Program-made: the position numbers and the translations under genes
Notes under the pieces: model-generated
What the model was told of the DNA's origin: nothing
Seen by the model: only the letters and a program-made list of their open reading frames with translations
Database searches by the model: none
Shown here: piece by piece, positions 1 through 8,070 of the stretch
Layout: every line of letters begins with the position of its first letter
Position numbering within the stretch: position 1 is the first letter of the stretch
DNA from: Aquitalea pelogenes
GTDB taxonomy: Bacteria; Pseudomonadota; Gammaproteobacteria; Burkholderiales; Chromobacteriaceae
Length of the DNA: 64,000 nucleotides
NCBI RefSeq assembly: GCF_001515305.1
Contig: NZ_LNQV01000017.1
Coordinates: forward strand, 1 to 64,000
Reading direction: 5' to 3'

Positions 1-209
1 GCTAACGTCGAATGGCTCAAACATGCAGCGGCTTAAAACCTTGCCCAACGCAGCTCCGACGGCGCGCGCCACGGGGAATGTCATGCATCGTCAGCGTGAA
101 CTCGCCATTCGCTAACGTCGAATGGCTCAAACATGCAGCGGCTTAAAACCTTGCCCAACGCAGCTCCGACGGCGCGCGCCACGGGGAATGTCATGCATCG
201 TCAGCGTGA
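1..209. repeat. Tandem direct repeat, 110-bp period, at window edge
   Basis: Bases 1-99 are identical to 111-209, and the 11 bases at 100-110 separate the copies. The junction contains a perfect 8-bp inverted repeat (GCCATTCG at 104-111, CGAATGGC at 119-126) around a 7-base loop. The window opens exactly on the right half of the same hairpin, so the array may continue leftwards or be an assembly end. Bases 210-307, before rsmE, hold a small hairpin (ACCGC GAA GCGGT near 250) and no gene that I can see. The function is unknown. Confidence 0.8.
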
Positions 210-307
210 TGGCGACCACTCTTGTCGCTGCCCCGCCATGTAAACATCACCGCGAAGCGGTTCGCCATATTTCCAAACACGATGGGAATGGCGCTACCAA
301 CCAAGCT

Positions 308-1036
308 CTAGATACAGTAATCCCCCCACACCGCCTGCACCGCCGCCACCGCCGCCAGCGCAGCGGTTTCGGTACGCAGGATGCGCGGGCCCAGTTTCAG
401 CGGAGTCCAGCCGGCATCCAGCGCGGCACTTTCCTCGCGGGCGGAATAACCACCTTCCGGCCCGGCCATCAGCCAGGCCCGCTTGGGTGCGCTGGCGATA
501 TCCGCCAGCTTTTGCGTCCCCAGGGGCGACAGGATCAGGCGCGCATCCGCCTGCTGTTGCTGCTGCAGCCATTCATTCAGACTGAGGATGGGCAGCACCT
601 GCGGCAAGGTATTGCGGCCGCATTGCTCGCAGGCAGATTGCACGATTTCCTGCCAGCGCTGCACCCGCTTGTCGGCCCGGTCGCCGGACAGCTTCACCAC
701 CGAGCGTTCGGCGGCAATCGGCTGAAACAGCGATACGCCCATTTCCACCCCCTTTTGCAGGGTGAATTCCATGCGGTCGCCACTGGAAATGGCCTGCGCC
801 AGGCCCAGCCAGATGGGCGATTCGCGGCTGATGTCGTCAAAGCGGGTGATTTCACAGCTGGCATCGCGCTTTTGCAGTGACAGCAAGCTGGCCTGGTATT
901 CCCCACCCTGTCCGTTGAACAGGGTCAGGCTGTCGCCTTCCTTCAGGCGCAGCACCTGGATGTGACGGACAACGGCATCGGGCAGCGACAGGGTTTGGCC
1001 TGCCGCCAGGGCTGTTTCGATAAAAAACCTTGGCAT
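308..1036 (-). CDS. rsmE: 16S rRNA m3U1498 methyltransferase RsmE
   Basis: This 242-residue protein has the layout of RsmE, the SPOUT-class enzyme that methylates N3 of U1498 in 16S rRNA of the 30S subunit using S-adenosylmethionine. An N-terminal PUA-like domain starts MPRFFI. The knotted C-terminal domain has GPEGG at 192-196 and LGPRILRTETA at 215-225, the usual SAM-binding loops, and QKGVEMG lies near 94-100. I chose the ATG at 1036 because family members begin with this MxRFF motif; an in-frame ATG 60 bases upstream would add an unrelated tail. It stands alone, divergent from the following phosphatase-family gene. Confidence 0.93.
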   Translation of the reverse strand: MPRFFIETALAAGQTLSLPDAVVRHIQVLRLKEGDSLTLFNGQGGEYQASLLSLQKRDASCEITRFDDISRESPIWLGLAQAISSGDRMEFTLQKGVEMGVSLFQPIAAERSVVKLSGDRADKRVQRWQEIVQSACEQCGRNTLPQVLPILSLNEWLQQQQQADARLILSPLGTQKLADIASAPKRAWLMAGPEGGYSAREESAALDAGWTPLKLGPRILRTETAALAAVAAVQAVWGDYCI

Positions 1037-1302
1037 GGCGTATTGAAAGTCCGTGGTGATAACGGTATTTTGCTTTGTTTGCTGCAGTTGCAACAACTCG
1101 TCTTTGGCAAGTGGCTATTCTGACAGCTTTTCCCGCCAGGCCCGGCCCTGACGACGCATGACGCGTCCGCATTCCTGATGAGCACCACCATTGAATGGGG
1201 GCATGGCATGCCGGATTTGCAACTATTCTTCCAGAGTGAGCCAAGCTTACCCTACCTTGCCCGCAGCGGCTGACCGATAGCAGCGGGACCCAGGAGAACA
1301 TA

Positions 1303-2094
1303 ATGCAGGTGGTTGAACAGGTGATGCAGGTTGTCCGTGACGTGGCACGCCAGGAGGTGATGCCGCGCTTTTTGCGCGTGGGTAAAACGCGCAAGGACGA
1401 CGGCTCGCTGTTTACCGAAGCCGACATGGCCTGCCAGCAAGCGCTGGGCGAACTGCTGCCGCGCGTGTTGCCGCACCCGGTGCTGGGCGAGGAAATGACG
1501 CGCGAAGAGCAGGATGCGCTGTGGCAGGACAACCCTGACGGCTTGTGGGTGGTGGACCCTATCGACGGCACCACCAACTTCGTCAACGGCCTGCCCTACT
1601 TTGCCATTTCCGTTGCGCTGGTGGTGCGCGGCGTCAGCGAGCTGGGGGTGATCTACAACCCGGTGTCAGACGAAATGTTCTATGCCCGCCGCGGCCAGGG
1701 GGCCTGGCTCAACGGCCGTCGCCTGCCCTTGAAAACCACCCGCAACAGCATGGGCGATGCCATTGCTGCGGTGGAAGTGAAATACCTGCGCTCCGGCAAA
1801 CTGGCGGCACGCATGAGCAGCGTGGCACCGTTCGGCAGCCAGCGCAGCATGGGTTCCAGCACGCTGGACTGGTGCTTTCTGGCAGCAGGCCGCTACGACC
1901 TCTACCTGCATGGCGGTCAGCGGCTGTGGGATTACGCTGCCGGCGCGGTCATCCTGGAAGAAGCCGGCGGCCGGCTGGCCAGCCTGAATACTGACGACTA
2001 CTGGACGGATACCGTGTGGAAACGTTCGGTGATTGCCGCCATCGATCCCGAGCTGTACTGCCAGTGGCACCGCTGGGTGCGGGCGAATCAGTAA
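1303..2094 (+). CDS. Inositol monophosphatase family protein
   Basis: This 263-residue member of the Mg2+/Li+-sensitive phosphatase family carries the metal-binding signatures GEE at 62-64, DPIDGTTNF at 85-93 and WDYAAG at 209-214. The family hydrolyses small phosphate monoesters such as inositol phosphate, histidinol phosphate or PAP. The sequence is divergent enough from SuhB and CysQ that I do not assign a substrate. The ATG follows a good ribosome binding site (CAGGAG). It is monocistronic, faces gmhA convergently, and is separated from it by a dispersed repeat. The preceding gap (1037-1302) shows no gene. Confidence 0.85.
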   Translation: MQVVEQVMQVVRDVARQEVMPRFLRVGKTRKDDGSLFTEADMACQQALGELLPRVLPHPVLGEEMTREEQDALWQDNPDGLWVVDPIDGTTNFVNGLPYFAISVALVVRGVSELGVIYNPVSDEMFYARRGQGAWLNGRRLPLKTTRNSMGDAIAAVEVKYLRSGKLAARMSSVAPFGSQRSMGSSTLDWCFLAAGRYDLYLHGGQRLWDYAAGAVILEEAGGRLASLNTDDYWTDTVWKRSVIAAIDPELYCQWHRWVRANQ

Positions 2095-2098
2095 AAAA

Positions 2099-2319
2099 GC
2101 CCGTCAGGGCCGTTTCAACTTGTTGACAAACCGCCTCTCGCTTTCTGAAAAGAAAGCGAGGCTCGCTGCTTAAATTGGCAGGGAAAGGGCGGGGGGATTG
2201 GGATTAGACGGGAAGGTTGCGGAATCAGGTGCTTGGCCGTAAGGCCCGGCTTTGCCAGGTCCGGTGCAAGCGAACCAGATTACTTTGTCAGCAGCCTAAA
2301 ACGCCCGTCAGGGCCGTTT
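2099..2319 (+). repeat. Dispersed intergenic repeat, copy 1, flanked by a duplicated terminator-like 17-mer
   Basis: The core is about 2121-2297 and is similar to the reverse complement of 19667-19842; a shorter relative lies at 13791-13860. It holds a perfect 10-bp hairpin at 2137-2160 (CTCGCTTTCT, loop GAAA, AGAAAGCGAG), a G-rich tract and a GGCCCGGC element. An identical 17-mer, GCCCGTCAGGGCCGTTT, flanks it at 2099-2115 and 2303-2319; each copy is a short GCCC/GGGC stem resembling a weak terminator. It lies between the convergent phosphatase-family gene and gmhA. No protein-coding potential was recognised. Confidence 0.8.
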
Positions 2320-2346
2320 TCCATTACCGATCCAACAATGCAGCAA

Positions 2347-2931
2347 TCAGTAGTTTTCCGGGCAGAAATGCCGCTCCACCAGCTCGATCAGGATGTGCAG
2401 CACCTTGATGTGCAGCTCCTGCACGCGGTCGGCATACTGGCCGCCCGGTGTGTTGACGTAGACATCGGCCAGCGGTTCCAGCCGGGTGGCGGCACGGCCG
2501 GTGAGGATGATCACCTTCATGCCCAGCTCACGCGCCACGGTGGCGGCGTTGACGATGGTCTGGCTATTGCCGCTGGTGCTGATGCCGATCAGCACATCGC
2601 CAGCCCGGCCATGGCTTTCCAGATAGCGCGAAAACACGTGTTCGTAGCCAAAGTCGTTGGCCACGCAGCTCATGTGGCTGGGGTCGGAAATGGCAATGGC
2701 CGCCATGCCGCGCCGGTTGTTGCGGTAACGGCCGGTCAGCTCTTCGGCAAAGTGCATGGCATCGCACATGGAGCCGCCATTGCCGCAGGAAAAGATGCGG
2801 CCACCGGCGGCCAGGCTGGCAATCAGTTGCTGCGCAGCGGCCTCGATGCTGGCCAGCGCCTCTGGATTAGCCAGCAGATTGTTCAGTGCAGTTTGCGCTT
2901 CAGTCAGGCTGGACTGGATATGGGAAATCAT
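2347..2931 (-). CDS. gmhA: D-sedoheptulose 7-phosphate isomerase GmhA
   Basis: This 194-residue SIS-domain protein is a good match to GmhA, which converts sedoheptulose 7-phosphate into D-glycero-D-manno-heptose 7-phosphate, the first committed step to the ADP-heptose of the lipopolysaccharide core. CGNGGS is at 49-54 and STSGNS at 118-123. The zinc ligands of the family are in register: H60, E64, Q171 and H179. The product pathway feeds heptosyltransferase WaaC, encoded at 42.4 kb here. DiaA-type SIS paralogues lack this zinc set, so GmhA is preferred. Confidence 0.9.
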   Translation of the reverse strand: MISHIQSSLTEAQTALNNLLANPEALASIEAAAQQLIASLAAGGRIFSCGNGGSMCDAMHFAEELTGRYRNNRRGMAAIAISDPSHMSCVANDFGYEHVFSRYLESHGRAGDVLIGISTSGNSQTIVNAATVARELGMKVIILTGRAATRLEPLADVYVNTPGGQYADRVQELHIKVLHILIELVERHFCPENY

Positions 2932-3060
2932 CAGCGATCCATCATGCTTGCGGGCAAAGGCACACTGCCATTGCCACCAGTAAACAGGGCTGGCTCTTGT
3001 GCCAGCCCCGACATCATACCCCGATGCCCTCTGCCACAGGAAATGGCAGGCGGGTAAATT

Positions 3061-3948
3061 TCAGCGAAGCACGATCAAGGCCGTACCGGCACAGCTGACA
3101 AAAGCGCCCAGCCAGGCCACCAGCGCCGGCGGCTGCTTGTTCACCCACCACAGCATGGGCAGGATCAACACCGGGCTGAGCGCGGAGAGCATGCCCACCG
3201 TGGCCACATTGGCATGTTGCAGTGCCAGCATGATCAGCGTCATGCCCAGGCCCAGCGCCACCACGCCGTTCAGCCCCGTCTGCCCCAGCATGCGCAATGT
3301 ATAAGGCCCACGGCTCCTGGCCAGCGGCAGGCCACCCAGCCACAACACATTATGCGCAAGGCAAGCCACACCCATGCGGATGGCCGAGGCAGTGACCGGC
3401 TCCAGCCCGCCGGCAATGGCCGGTTTGGCAAAGAAGGTGCCCAAGGCCTGGCACAGTGCTGCCGCCATGCCCAGTGCCACGCCCAGCTTGAAATGGGCCG
3501 GATGCTCCCAGGCCTTGCCTTGCTGCTTGCCACGGCCAAATGCCACTGCCAGCATCACGCCGCCAAACACCATCACGCTGCCGACAAAGGCCAGCAGGCT
3601 GAGCTTTTCCTGCAGAAACAACATGCCCAGCAGTACGGAAAATACCGAGTGCGTGGCAAACAGCAGGCCGGAACGCCGCGGCCCCAGCCGGTTCATCGCA
3701 GAAAAATACAGGGTGTCGCCCAGGAAAATGCCGGTCAGGCCGGAGAGCAAGGCGGGCAGCACATTGGCCCACTGCATGCTGTGCCAGCCGCCAATGGCCA
3801 GGCTGATGCCGCCCAACAGCAGCGTCATCAGGCTTAGCCGCAGGCGGGTAAAGGTGAAGGGGCCAAAATGCATGGCCGGGCCGGCGCCCAGAATGGCGCC
3901 CCAGGCCCAGCAGGCTGCCGCGCCCACGGCGGCAAGGTCGTACCACAT
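3061..3948 (-). CDS. EamA-family (DMT) transporter
   Basis: This 295-residue integral membrane protein has about ten hydrophobic segments arranged as two EamA repeats, typical of inner-membrane drug/metabolite transporters. A short charged stretch (GRGKQQGKAWEHP) separates the halves. The substrate is unknown. I chose the ATG at 3948 because the first transmembrane segment begins just after MWYDLA; a longer reading to 4023 would overlap the upstream gene. It is the last gene of a run of five minus-strand genes beginning at 6443. Confidence 0.85.
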   Translation of the reverse strand: MWYDLAAVGAAACWAWGAILGAGPAMHFGPFTFTRLRLSLMTLLLGGISLAIGGWHSMQWANVLPALLSGLTGIFLGDTLYFSAMNRLGPRRSGLLFATHSVFSVLLGMLFLQEKLSLLAFVGSVMVFGGVMLAVAFGRGKQQGKAWEHPAHFKLGVALGMAAALCQALGTFFAKPAIAGGLEPVTASAIRMGVACLAHNVLWLGGLPLARSRGPYTLRMLGQTGLNGVVALGLGMTLIMLALQHANVATVGMLSALSPVLILPMLWWVNKQPPALVAWLGAFVSCAGTALIVLR

Positions 3949-4004
3949 GACAATCCAGTCAGTCCCCGGCACAGGGCCGGATAGGTGTTGGGAAAAGTGC
4001 CAGC

Positions 4005-4400
4005 TTACCTGTCCGGCGGCCACTCCGGCCAGCGCGGTGCCGTGTCGGCGAGTAGCCAGGGCCGGTCATGGCTGGTCCAGATATGCTGACTGGCCTGCTG
4101 TGCCGGGGCCTCGTCCAGCGTGGCCACGCGCAGGATGACATAAGGGCTGCCCTCGCGCTCGGCCAGCAGATGGCTGCCGCACTGGCTACAGAAATGGCGC
4201 AGCTTGCCGGGGGAGGACTGAAAACTGCCCAGCTGTTCCACGCCACACAGCCAGCGGAAATGCTGGCGCAGCACCCCGGCCGTTGGCACAAAGGGCGCGG
4301 CATGGGCTTTCTGGCAAGTGTGGCAATGACAATGGCTGACGGGCAGGTCCAGTTGATCCGCTTCATACGTGATGGCACCGCACAGACAGCTGCCTAGCAT
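4005..4400 (-). CDS. GFA-like (glutathione-dependent formaldehyde-activating / CENP-V) zinc protein
   Basis: This 131-residue protein has the GFA cysteine pattern: C5-x-C7-G, then C24-H-C26-H-T-C29-Q-K, then F-C71-S-Q-C74-G. These residues form the structural and catalytic zinc sites of the family. Family members have been linked to S-hydroxymethylglutathione formation, but most, including this one, have no proven substrate. The start overlaps the end of the AlaX-like gene by 7 bases, so translation is probably coupled within the 6443-3061 operon. Confidence 0.85.
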   Translation of the reverse strand: MLGSCLCGAITYEADQLDLPVSHCHCHTCQKAHAAPFVPTAGVLRQHFRWLCGVEQLGSFQSSPGKLRHFCSQCGSHLLAEREGSPYVILRVATLDEAPAQQASQHIWTSHDRPWLLADTAPRWPEWPPDR

Positions 4401-5047
4401 GGCGCACCGTCCAGCAGGGTGATTTCCACCCGCTCCTTGCCCTTGCCGATATTCTTGCGCCTGAGTGCAATGTGGCCCACCTCGCCGGTACGGCGCAAGT
4501 GCGTGCCACCGCAGGGCACCCGGCAGTAGCCGGGTACTTCCCAGTAGCGCCGCTGGGCTTCCATGTCGGAGAAGGCGCTGACAATCTCGCTGTCAGCATC
4601 TATCAGGCCCTGCACCCTGGCCGTGATGGCGGGCAGATGCGGGGTGATGGGTTCGGGCAGGGCAAAGTCGATGCGCGCCTTGTCCGCCGCAATGTGTGCG
4701 CCGATTTTCTCCACCCCGGCAAAGTCGCGGTAAATGGTTTCCAGCGTCAGTTCGGCGGCAAAGTGCAAGCGCATCAGGCGGTAGCGGCGCGGCCAGTCAA
4801 TGGCCACCGTCACCTGCGCCCCGGCAGTCAGACCATGCTCCGGCGGCAAGGTGTAGACAATGTCCTGTCCCTGTTTTTCCGCCAGTTCGACAGGCCAGCC
4901 GGCAATGGTGCCGGCATCGCTTTCCTGCCCGCCGGAAAAGGCATAGAAGATGGTGTCCTGCAGCCATAACTGCTGGCCGTCCACCCGCGCCACGGTGGTG
5001 GTGAGCGTGGTCTGGTAGGGATCAGTCCAGAACAGCTTGCCGGTCAC
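4394..5047 (-). CDS. AlaX-like alanyl-tRNA editing protein, divergent metal site
   Basis: This 217-residue free-standing editing-domain protein resembles AlaX, which hydrolyses mischarged Ser- or Gly-tRNA(Ala). The glycine-rich FYAFSGGQESDAG at 34-46 corresponds to the FYPEGGGQ-like segment of the family, and the second zinc motif C179-GGT-H183 is present. The first motif, normally HxxxH, reads H95-FAA-E99, so one expected histidine is glutamate. It may bind metal differently or have changed substrate. The start overlaps the stop of the upstream methyltransferase (ATGA), indicating coupled translation. Confidence 0.8.
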   Translation of the reverse strand: MTGKLFWTDPYQTTLTTTVARVDGQQLWLQDTIFYAFSGGQESDAGTIAGWPVELAEKQGQDIVYTLPPEHGLTAGAQVTVAIDWPRRYRLMRLHFAAELTLETIYRDFAGVEKIGAHIAADKARIDFALPEPITPHLPAITARVQGLIDADSEIVSAFSDMEAQRRYWEVPGYCRVPCGGTHLRRTGEVGHIALRRKNIGKGKERVEITLLDGAPC

Positions 5048-5973
5048 AGCATGCGCGCCAGGTAGTCGACCAGGCTCATCGGGTAGCTGAATGGCTGGCC
5101 CAGCAGTTGCTGGTACACATTGCGGTACTCGGCATGCTTGGGCTGCAAGACCAGTGCCTGGGTCAGCGACTGCACGGCCGCGCGCGAATCGCCCAGTTGC
5201 AGCTGGGACATGGCCAGGATGAACCAGGCTTCATGAATACGGAAATTCAGCGACAGGGCCTGGCGGGCCAGCAAGGCCGCCTCCTCATAGCGTTCGCTGC
5301 TAAAGGCGCTGCCCAGCTGGCCAACGCTGCCTTCCAGTACCGGCAAGCTGGTTTGCTTGCTCAGCACCAGGGTATGGCCGTTGCCGACATTACTGTCGCT
5401 TTCCTCCTGTGCTTCCAGCAGCCAGTAAGCGCCCAGACCTTGCTGGTTGAACCAGTTGAGTGCATCGAACAGGCCTTGCAGGGTGAACACGTGATAATGC
5501 GTGCGCCAGGGCAGTTCCGGTAGCAGGGATTGCGGCGTCACCCTTTGCTCGAAGGCCTCGACATGGGCCTGCAAGCCGGTAATCGGCCGCACGCTGTCCT
5601 CCACCAGCGCATCGCGCTTGGGGACGATCATGAAATTGATGCCGCCCGGACGTAGCACCCGCAACCATTCCTGCCAGGCGGTAAAGATGGCAGGCAGGTG
5701 CTCCAGCACATGCGAACTGGCCACGTAGTCCAGCTCGCCATTGGCAAACGGCAGGTCGGTAGCCTCGGCCACCACATCCACCTGATCCACCCCGCGGCCA
5801 TGCCGCTGCTGTTCGGCGGCATACACCCGGTAGTCGGCCAGGTCGCGTTCATCCACATAGCGCACCCCGTCACACGGCGCCACGCTGATGCAGTCGGCCG
5901 GAGCCAGCGGATTATGCGCGCCGCGCCCCAGCTCGATTCCCTTGCCCTGCAAGTACTGTGTTGCCAGTTCCAT
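5044..5973 (-). CDS. SAM-dependent methyltransferase with C-terminal TPR region
   Basis: This 309-residue protein has a class I methyltransferase fold. Motif I is GIELGRGAH at 12-20, an acidic residue follows in VDVVAEATDLPF near 66-76, and DYVASSHVLEHL lies at 82-93, as in Methyltransf_11 proteins. The last 80 or so residues contain tetratricopeptide-like helices (ALLARQALSLNFRIHEAW, then a LALQPKHAEY-like unit). The substrate is unknown. AGGAATC precedes the ATG. The gene lies 5 bases after the acetyltransferase stop and overlaps the AlaX-like gene. Confidence 0.8.
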   Translation of the reverse strand: MELATQYLQGKGIELGRGAHNPLAPADCISVAPCDGVRYVDERDLADYRVYAAEQQRHGRGVDQVDVVAEATDLPFANGELDYVASSHVLEHLPAIFTAWQEWLRVLRPGGINFMIVPKRDALVEDSVRPITGLQAHVEAFEQRVTPQSLLPELPWRTHYHVFTLQGLFDALNWFNQQGLGAYWLLEAQEESDSNVGNGHTLVLSKQTSLPVLEGSVGQLGSAFSSERYEEAALLARQALSLNFRIHEAWFILAMSQLQLGDSRAAVQSLTQALVLQPKHAEYRNVYQQLLGQPFSYPMSLVDYLARML

Positions 5974-5978
5974 GATTC

Positions 5979-6443
5979 CTATCCTTGTTGCGCGCTCAAT
6001 TCAGCGGATAGCCGCTGATAGACCTGCTGATCCAGCTTTTCCATCATGCGCTCCGGGCTGGAGAGCGCGGTAAAGCCATATTGGGCATACAGGCCATGCG
6101 CATCCGCCGTGGCCAGCATCATGCGCCGCAGGTTCTGCAGGCCGGGATGCGCCATGATGAAAGCCATCAAGGCCTTGCTGATGCCCTGCCCGCGCCACTG
6201 GGGCAGCACAAAAACATCGGCCAGATAGGCAAAGGTGGCCTGGTCGGTAATCATGCGGGCAAAGGCCACCTGCTGACCGTCGGCATAGGCACCGAAGCAC
6301 AGCGAGCCCGCCAGCGAGCGCTCGAAAATGTCACGCGGCAACCCCGCAGCCCAATAGGACTGCTGGCTGAGGTAATGGTGAATCATGTCGCGGTCCAGCC
6401 GGGCCGGATCACAATCAAATTCCAGTGGCAGCGACTGAGGCAT
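5979..6443 (-). CDS. GNAT-family N-acetyltransferase
   Basis: This 154-residue acetyltransferase has the acetyl-CoA-binding signature RGQGIS at 84-89 after a beta strand ADVFVLPQW, and a C-terminal YAQYGF segment typical of small GNAT enzymes. I chose the ATG at 6443, spaced 7 bases from GGAG, over an in-frame GTG two codons upstream. It is the first gene of a compact five-gene minus-strand operon (acetyltransferase, methyltransferase, AlaX-like, GFA-like, EamA). The substrate is unknown. Confidence 0.82.
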   Translation of the reverse strand: MPQSLPLEFDCDPARLDRDMIHHYLSQQSYWAAGLPRDIFERSLAGSLCFGAYADGQQVAFARMITDQATFAYLADVFVLPQWRGQGISKALMAFIMAHPGLQNLRRMMLATADAHGLYAQYGFTALSSPERMMEKLDQQVYQRLSAELSAQQG

Positions 6444-6608
6444 GCGCACGCTCCGTAATGGTCGGTGCCGGATGAGGCCGACACGGTGTCTGCATTCAAT
6501 GCCACGGCAATGGTTGCCGGATCAAGGCATTGCTGCCCGACAAGGCGGTATGGACGCGCCGGTCAGGCCAGCTGGCAGTGTCGACCGGAAGCCGTTTGCG
6601 GTCAACGG

Positions 6609-6809
6609 CTATTCACGGTGCATGCGCTGTTTACAGTATTGCCAGCAGCGTTGCAGCCAGCTATCCGGGGCGGCATGTGTCGCCACCGCTGTGGGCACTT
6701 CGCCTGAGGTCTGGCTCAGGCGGGCATATTCATGCGCCGACAGCTCTTCGGGCAAGGAGGAGGACCGGGCTTGCCGCCTGTGCTTCACCCGGGAAAAGAT
6801 GCGTACCAT
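6609..6809 (-). CDS. Small basic hypothetical protein
   Basis: This possible 66-residue protein begins MVRIFSRVKHRRQARSSS. An AGGAAA ribosome-binding sequence precedes the ATG at good spacing. The N-terminal third is arginine-rich, and a C-terminal segment SWLQRCWQYCKQRMH could form an amphipathic helix with two cysteines. I recognise no family. It lies alone between the acetyltransferase and rarD. The region from 6444 to 6608 shows nothing else. Confidence is moderate because only the ribosome binding site and reading frame support it. Confidence 0.4.
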   Translation of the reverse strand: MVRIFSRVKHRRQARSSSLPEELSAHEYARLSQTSGEVPTAVATHAAPDSWLQRCWQYCKQRMHRE

Positions 6810-6950
6810 GCTGACATTTCCTGTGCAAAAACCCGGCCTGACTGGGAATAAAAGATGACAGGCCATGAATTGCACATTTAATGCCAAAGTCATTAAAGTG
6901 CCAAGTCGTGGTGATTACCTATTGCTGCTCAGCTGGTACTCAGGGCGACA

Positions 6951-7865
6951 TCAGGCGGCAGCTGTCCGCTTGTCGGCCCGCATTTGCAGCAGGCCGGCGG
7001 CCGAATACAGCAGCAAGGCCAGCCAGATCAGGCTGAAGCCGAACAGCTTGCCGCTATCGAAGGGCTCACCAAACAACAACACGCCCAGTGCCAGCTGAAT
7101 GGTGGGGCCGATGTACTGGATCAGTCCCACCGTGGCCAGCTTCAGCCGTCGCGCGCCGGCGGCAAACAGCAACAGCGGGATGGCAGTCACCACGCCGGCA
7201 CCCACCAGCAGCACATCCAGCGACAGCGCCTGATGCAGGAAAGCACCCTGCCCCTGCCATTGAAACCAGCCCAGCGCCAGCAAGGCCAGCGGTGCCATCA
7301 GGAAGGTTTCCAGCGCCAGTCCCTCCAGCGAGGCCAGCGGTGCTTTCTTGCGCAGCAGGCCATACAGGCCGAAGGTAGCCGCCAGCGACAGGGCAATCAG
7401 CGGCAAGGTGCCGGTACACCAGGTAATCCAGGCCACACCGGCCGCAGCCAGCGCCACCGCCGTACGCTGGATGGGCGTGAGCTTCTCCGCCAGGAACAGA
7501 CGCCCCAGCAAGACATTGAACAGCGGGTTGATGAAATAACCCAGGCTGGCTTCCACCACGTGGCCGGCATTCACCGCCCAGATGTAAATCAGCCAGTTCA
7601 GCGACAGCATCAGCGAGGACAAGCCGAAAATGGCCAGCTTTTGTGGCTGGCGCACTGCCTCGCCCAGCCAGGCCCAGTTGTGGCGCACGGTGAGGATGCC
7701 GGCCACAAACACGGCAGACCAGACAATGCGGTGACAGAGAATCTGCAAGGCAGGCACCTGGTGCAGCGGCTTCCAGTACAGCGGAAACAGGCCCCAGATG
7801 ACGAAGGCAATAAACGCAAACAGGACGCCACGGGTGGCATCCTGACGGGAAGGGATAGCGGACAT
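6951..7865 (-). CDS. rarD: EamA-family transporter RarD
   Basis: This 304-residue inner-membrane protein resembles RarD, an EamA/DMT protein with about ten transmembrane segments. The N-terminus MSAIPSRQDATRGVLFAF and the WGLFPLYWKPLHQVPA segment are typical of that subfamily. It was named from a chloramphenicol-sensitivity phenotype, but its substrate is unknown. I placed the start at the ATG at 7865, directly before the first hydrophobic segment; an in-frame extension to 8036 has no membrane-protein character. It is single-gene and divergent from the indolepyruvate oxidoreductase gene. Confidence 0.87.
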   Translation of the reverse strand: MSAIPSRQDATRGVLFAFIAFVIWGLFPLYWKPLHQVPALQILCHRIVWSAVFVAGILTVRHNWAWLGEAVRQPQKLAIFGLSSLMLSLNWLIYIWAVNAGHVVEASLGYFINPLFNVLLGRLFLAEKLTPIQRTAVALAAAGVAWITWCTGTLPLIALSLAATFGLYGLLRKKAPLASLEGLALETFLMAPLALLALGWFQWQGQGAFLHQALSLDVLLVGAGVVTAIPLLLFAAGARRLKLATVGLIQYIGPTIQLALGVLLFGEPFDSGKLFGFSLIWLALLLYSAAGLLQMRADKRTAAA

Positions 7866-8041
7866 GACACGCTCGATGACTGGTTTTTTGATTGTGCAGC
7901 TTAACGGCTTCTGCCGCGCAGAAAAACCATGGCTGCCATAACATGCTGTTCTGCCAGACAAACAATCGGCCGCGGCAACACGGCCAGACCATGCTGCACT
8001 GGCACAATCGCCGCAGTTGACCTGCCTGTCCGTCAATACCT

Positions 8042-8070
8042 TTGACGTTGACGTAAACGTAAGCTACAGT
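8042..8070 (+). promoter_or_regulatory. Candidate promoter with palindromic operator in the spacer
   Basis: TTGACG (8042-8047) and TACAGT (8065-8070) are separated by 17 bases and fit a sigma-70 promoter for the oxidoreductase gene. The 16-mer ACGTTGACGTAAACGT (8045-8060), overlapping the -35 and spacer, matches its own reverse complement at 14 of 16 positions. An operator placed between -35 and -10 is typical of MerR-family regulators; which regulator binds is inference. In the 391-base gap (7866-8256) I also see a GGCGGGT/ACCCGCC hairpin near 8151-8180 and no gene. Confidence 0.55.

Noticed and set aside
1-209. Integron attC sites, suggested by CTAACG and GCCCAACG in the tandem unit
   Set aside because: The required pairing of RYYYAAC with GTTRRRY across one site is missing in either orientation, and no cassette gene or integrase is present.
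2121-2297. Insertion-sequence remnant as explanation for the intergenic repeat
   Set aside because: No transposase frame, no terminal inverted repeats, and the copies occur only between convergent gene ends.
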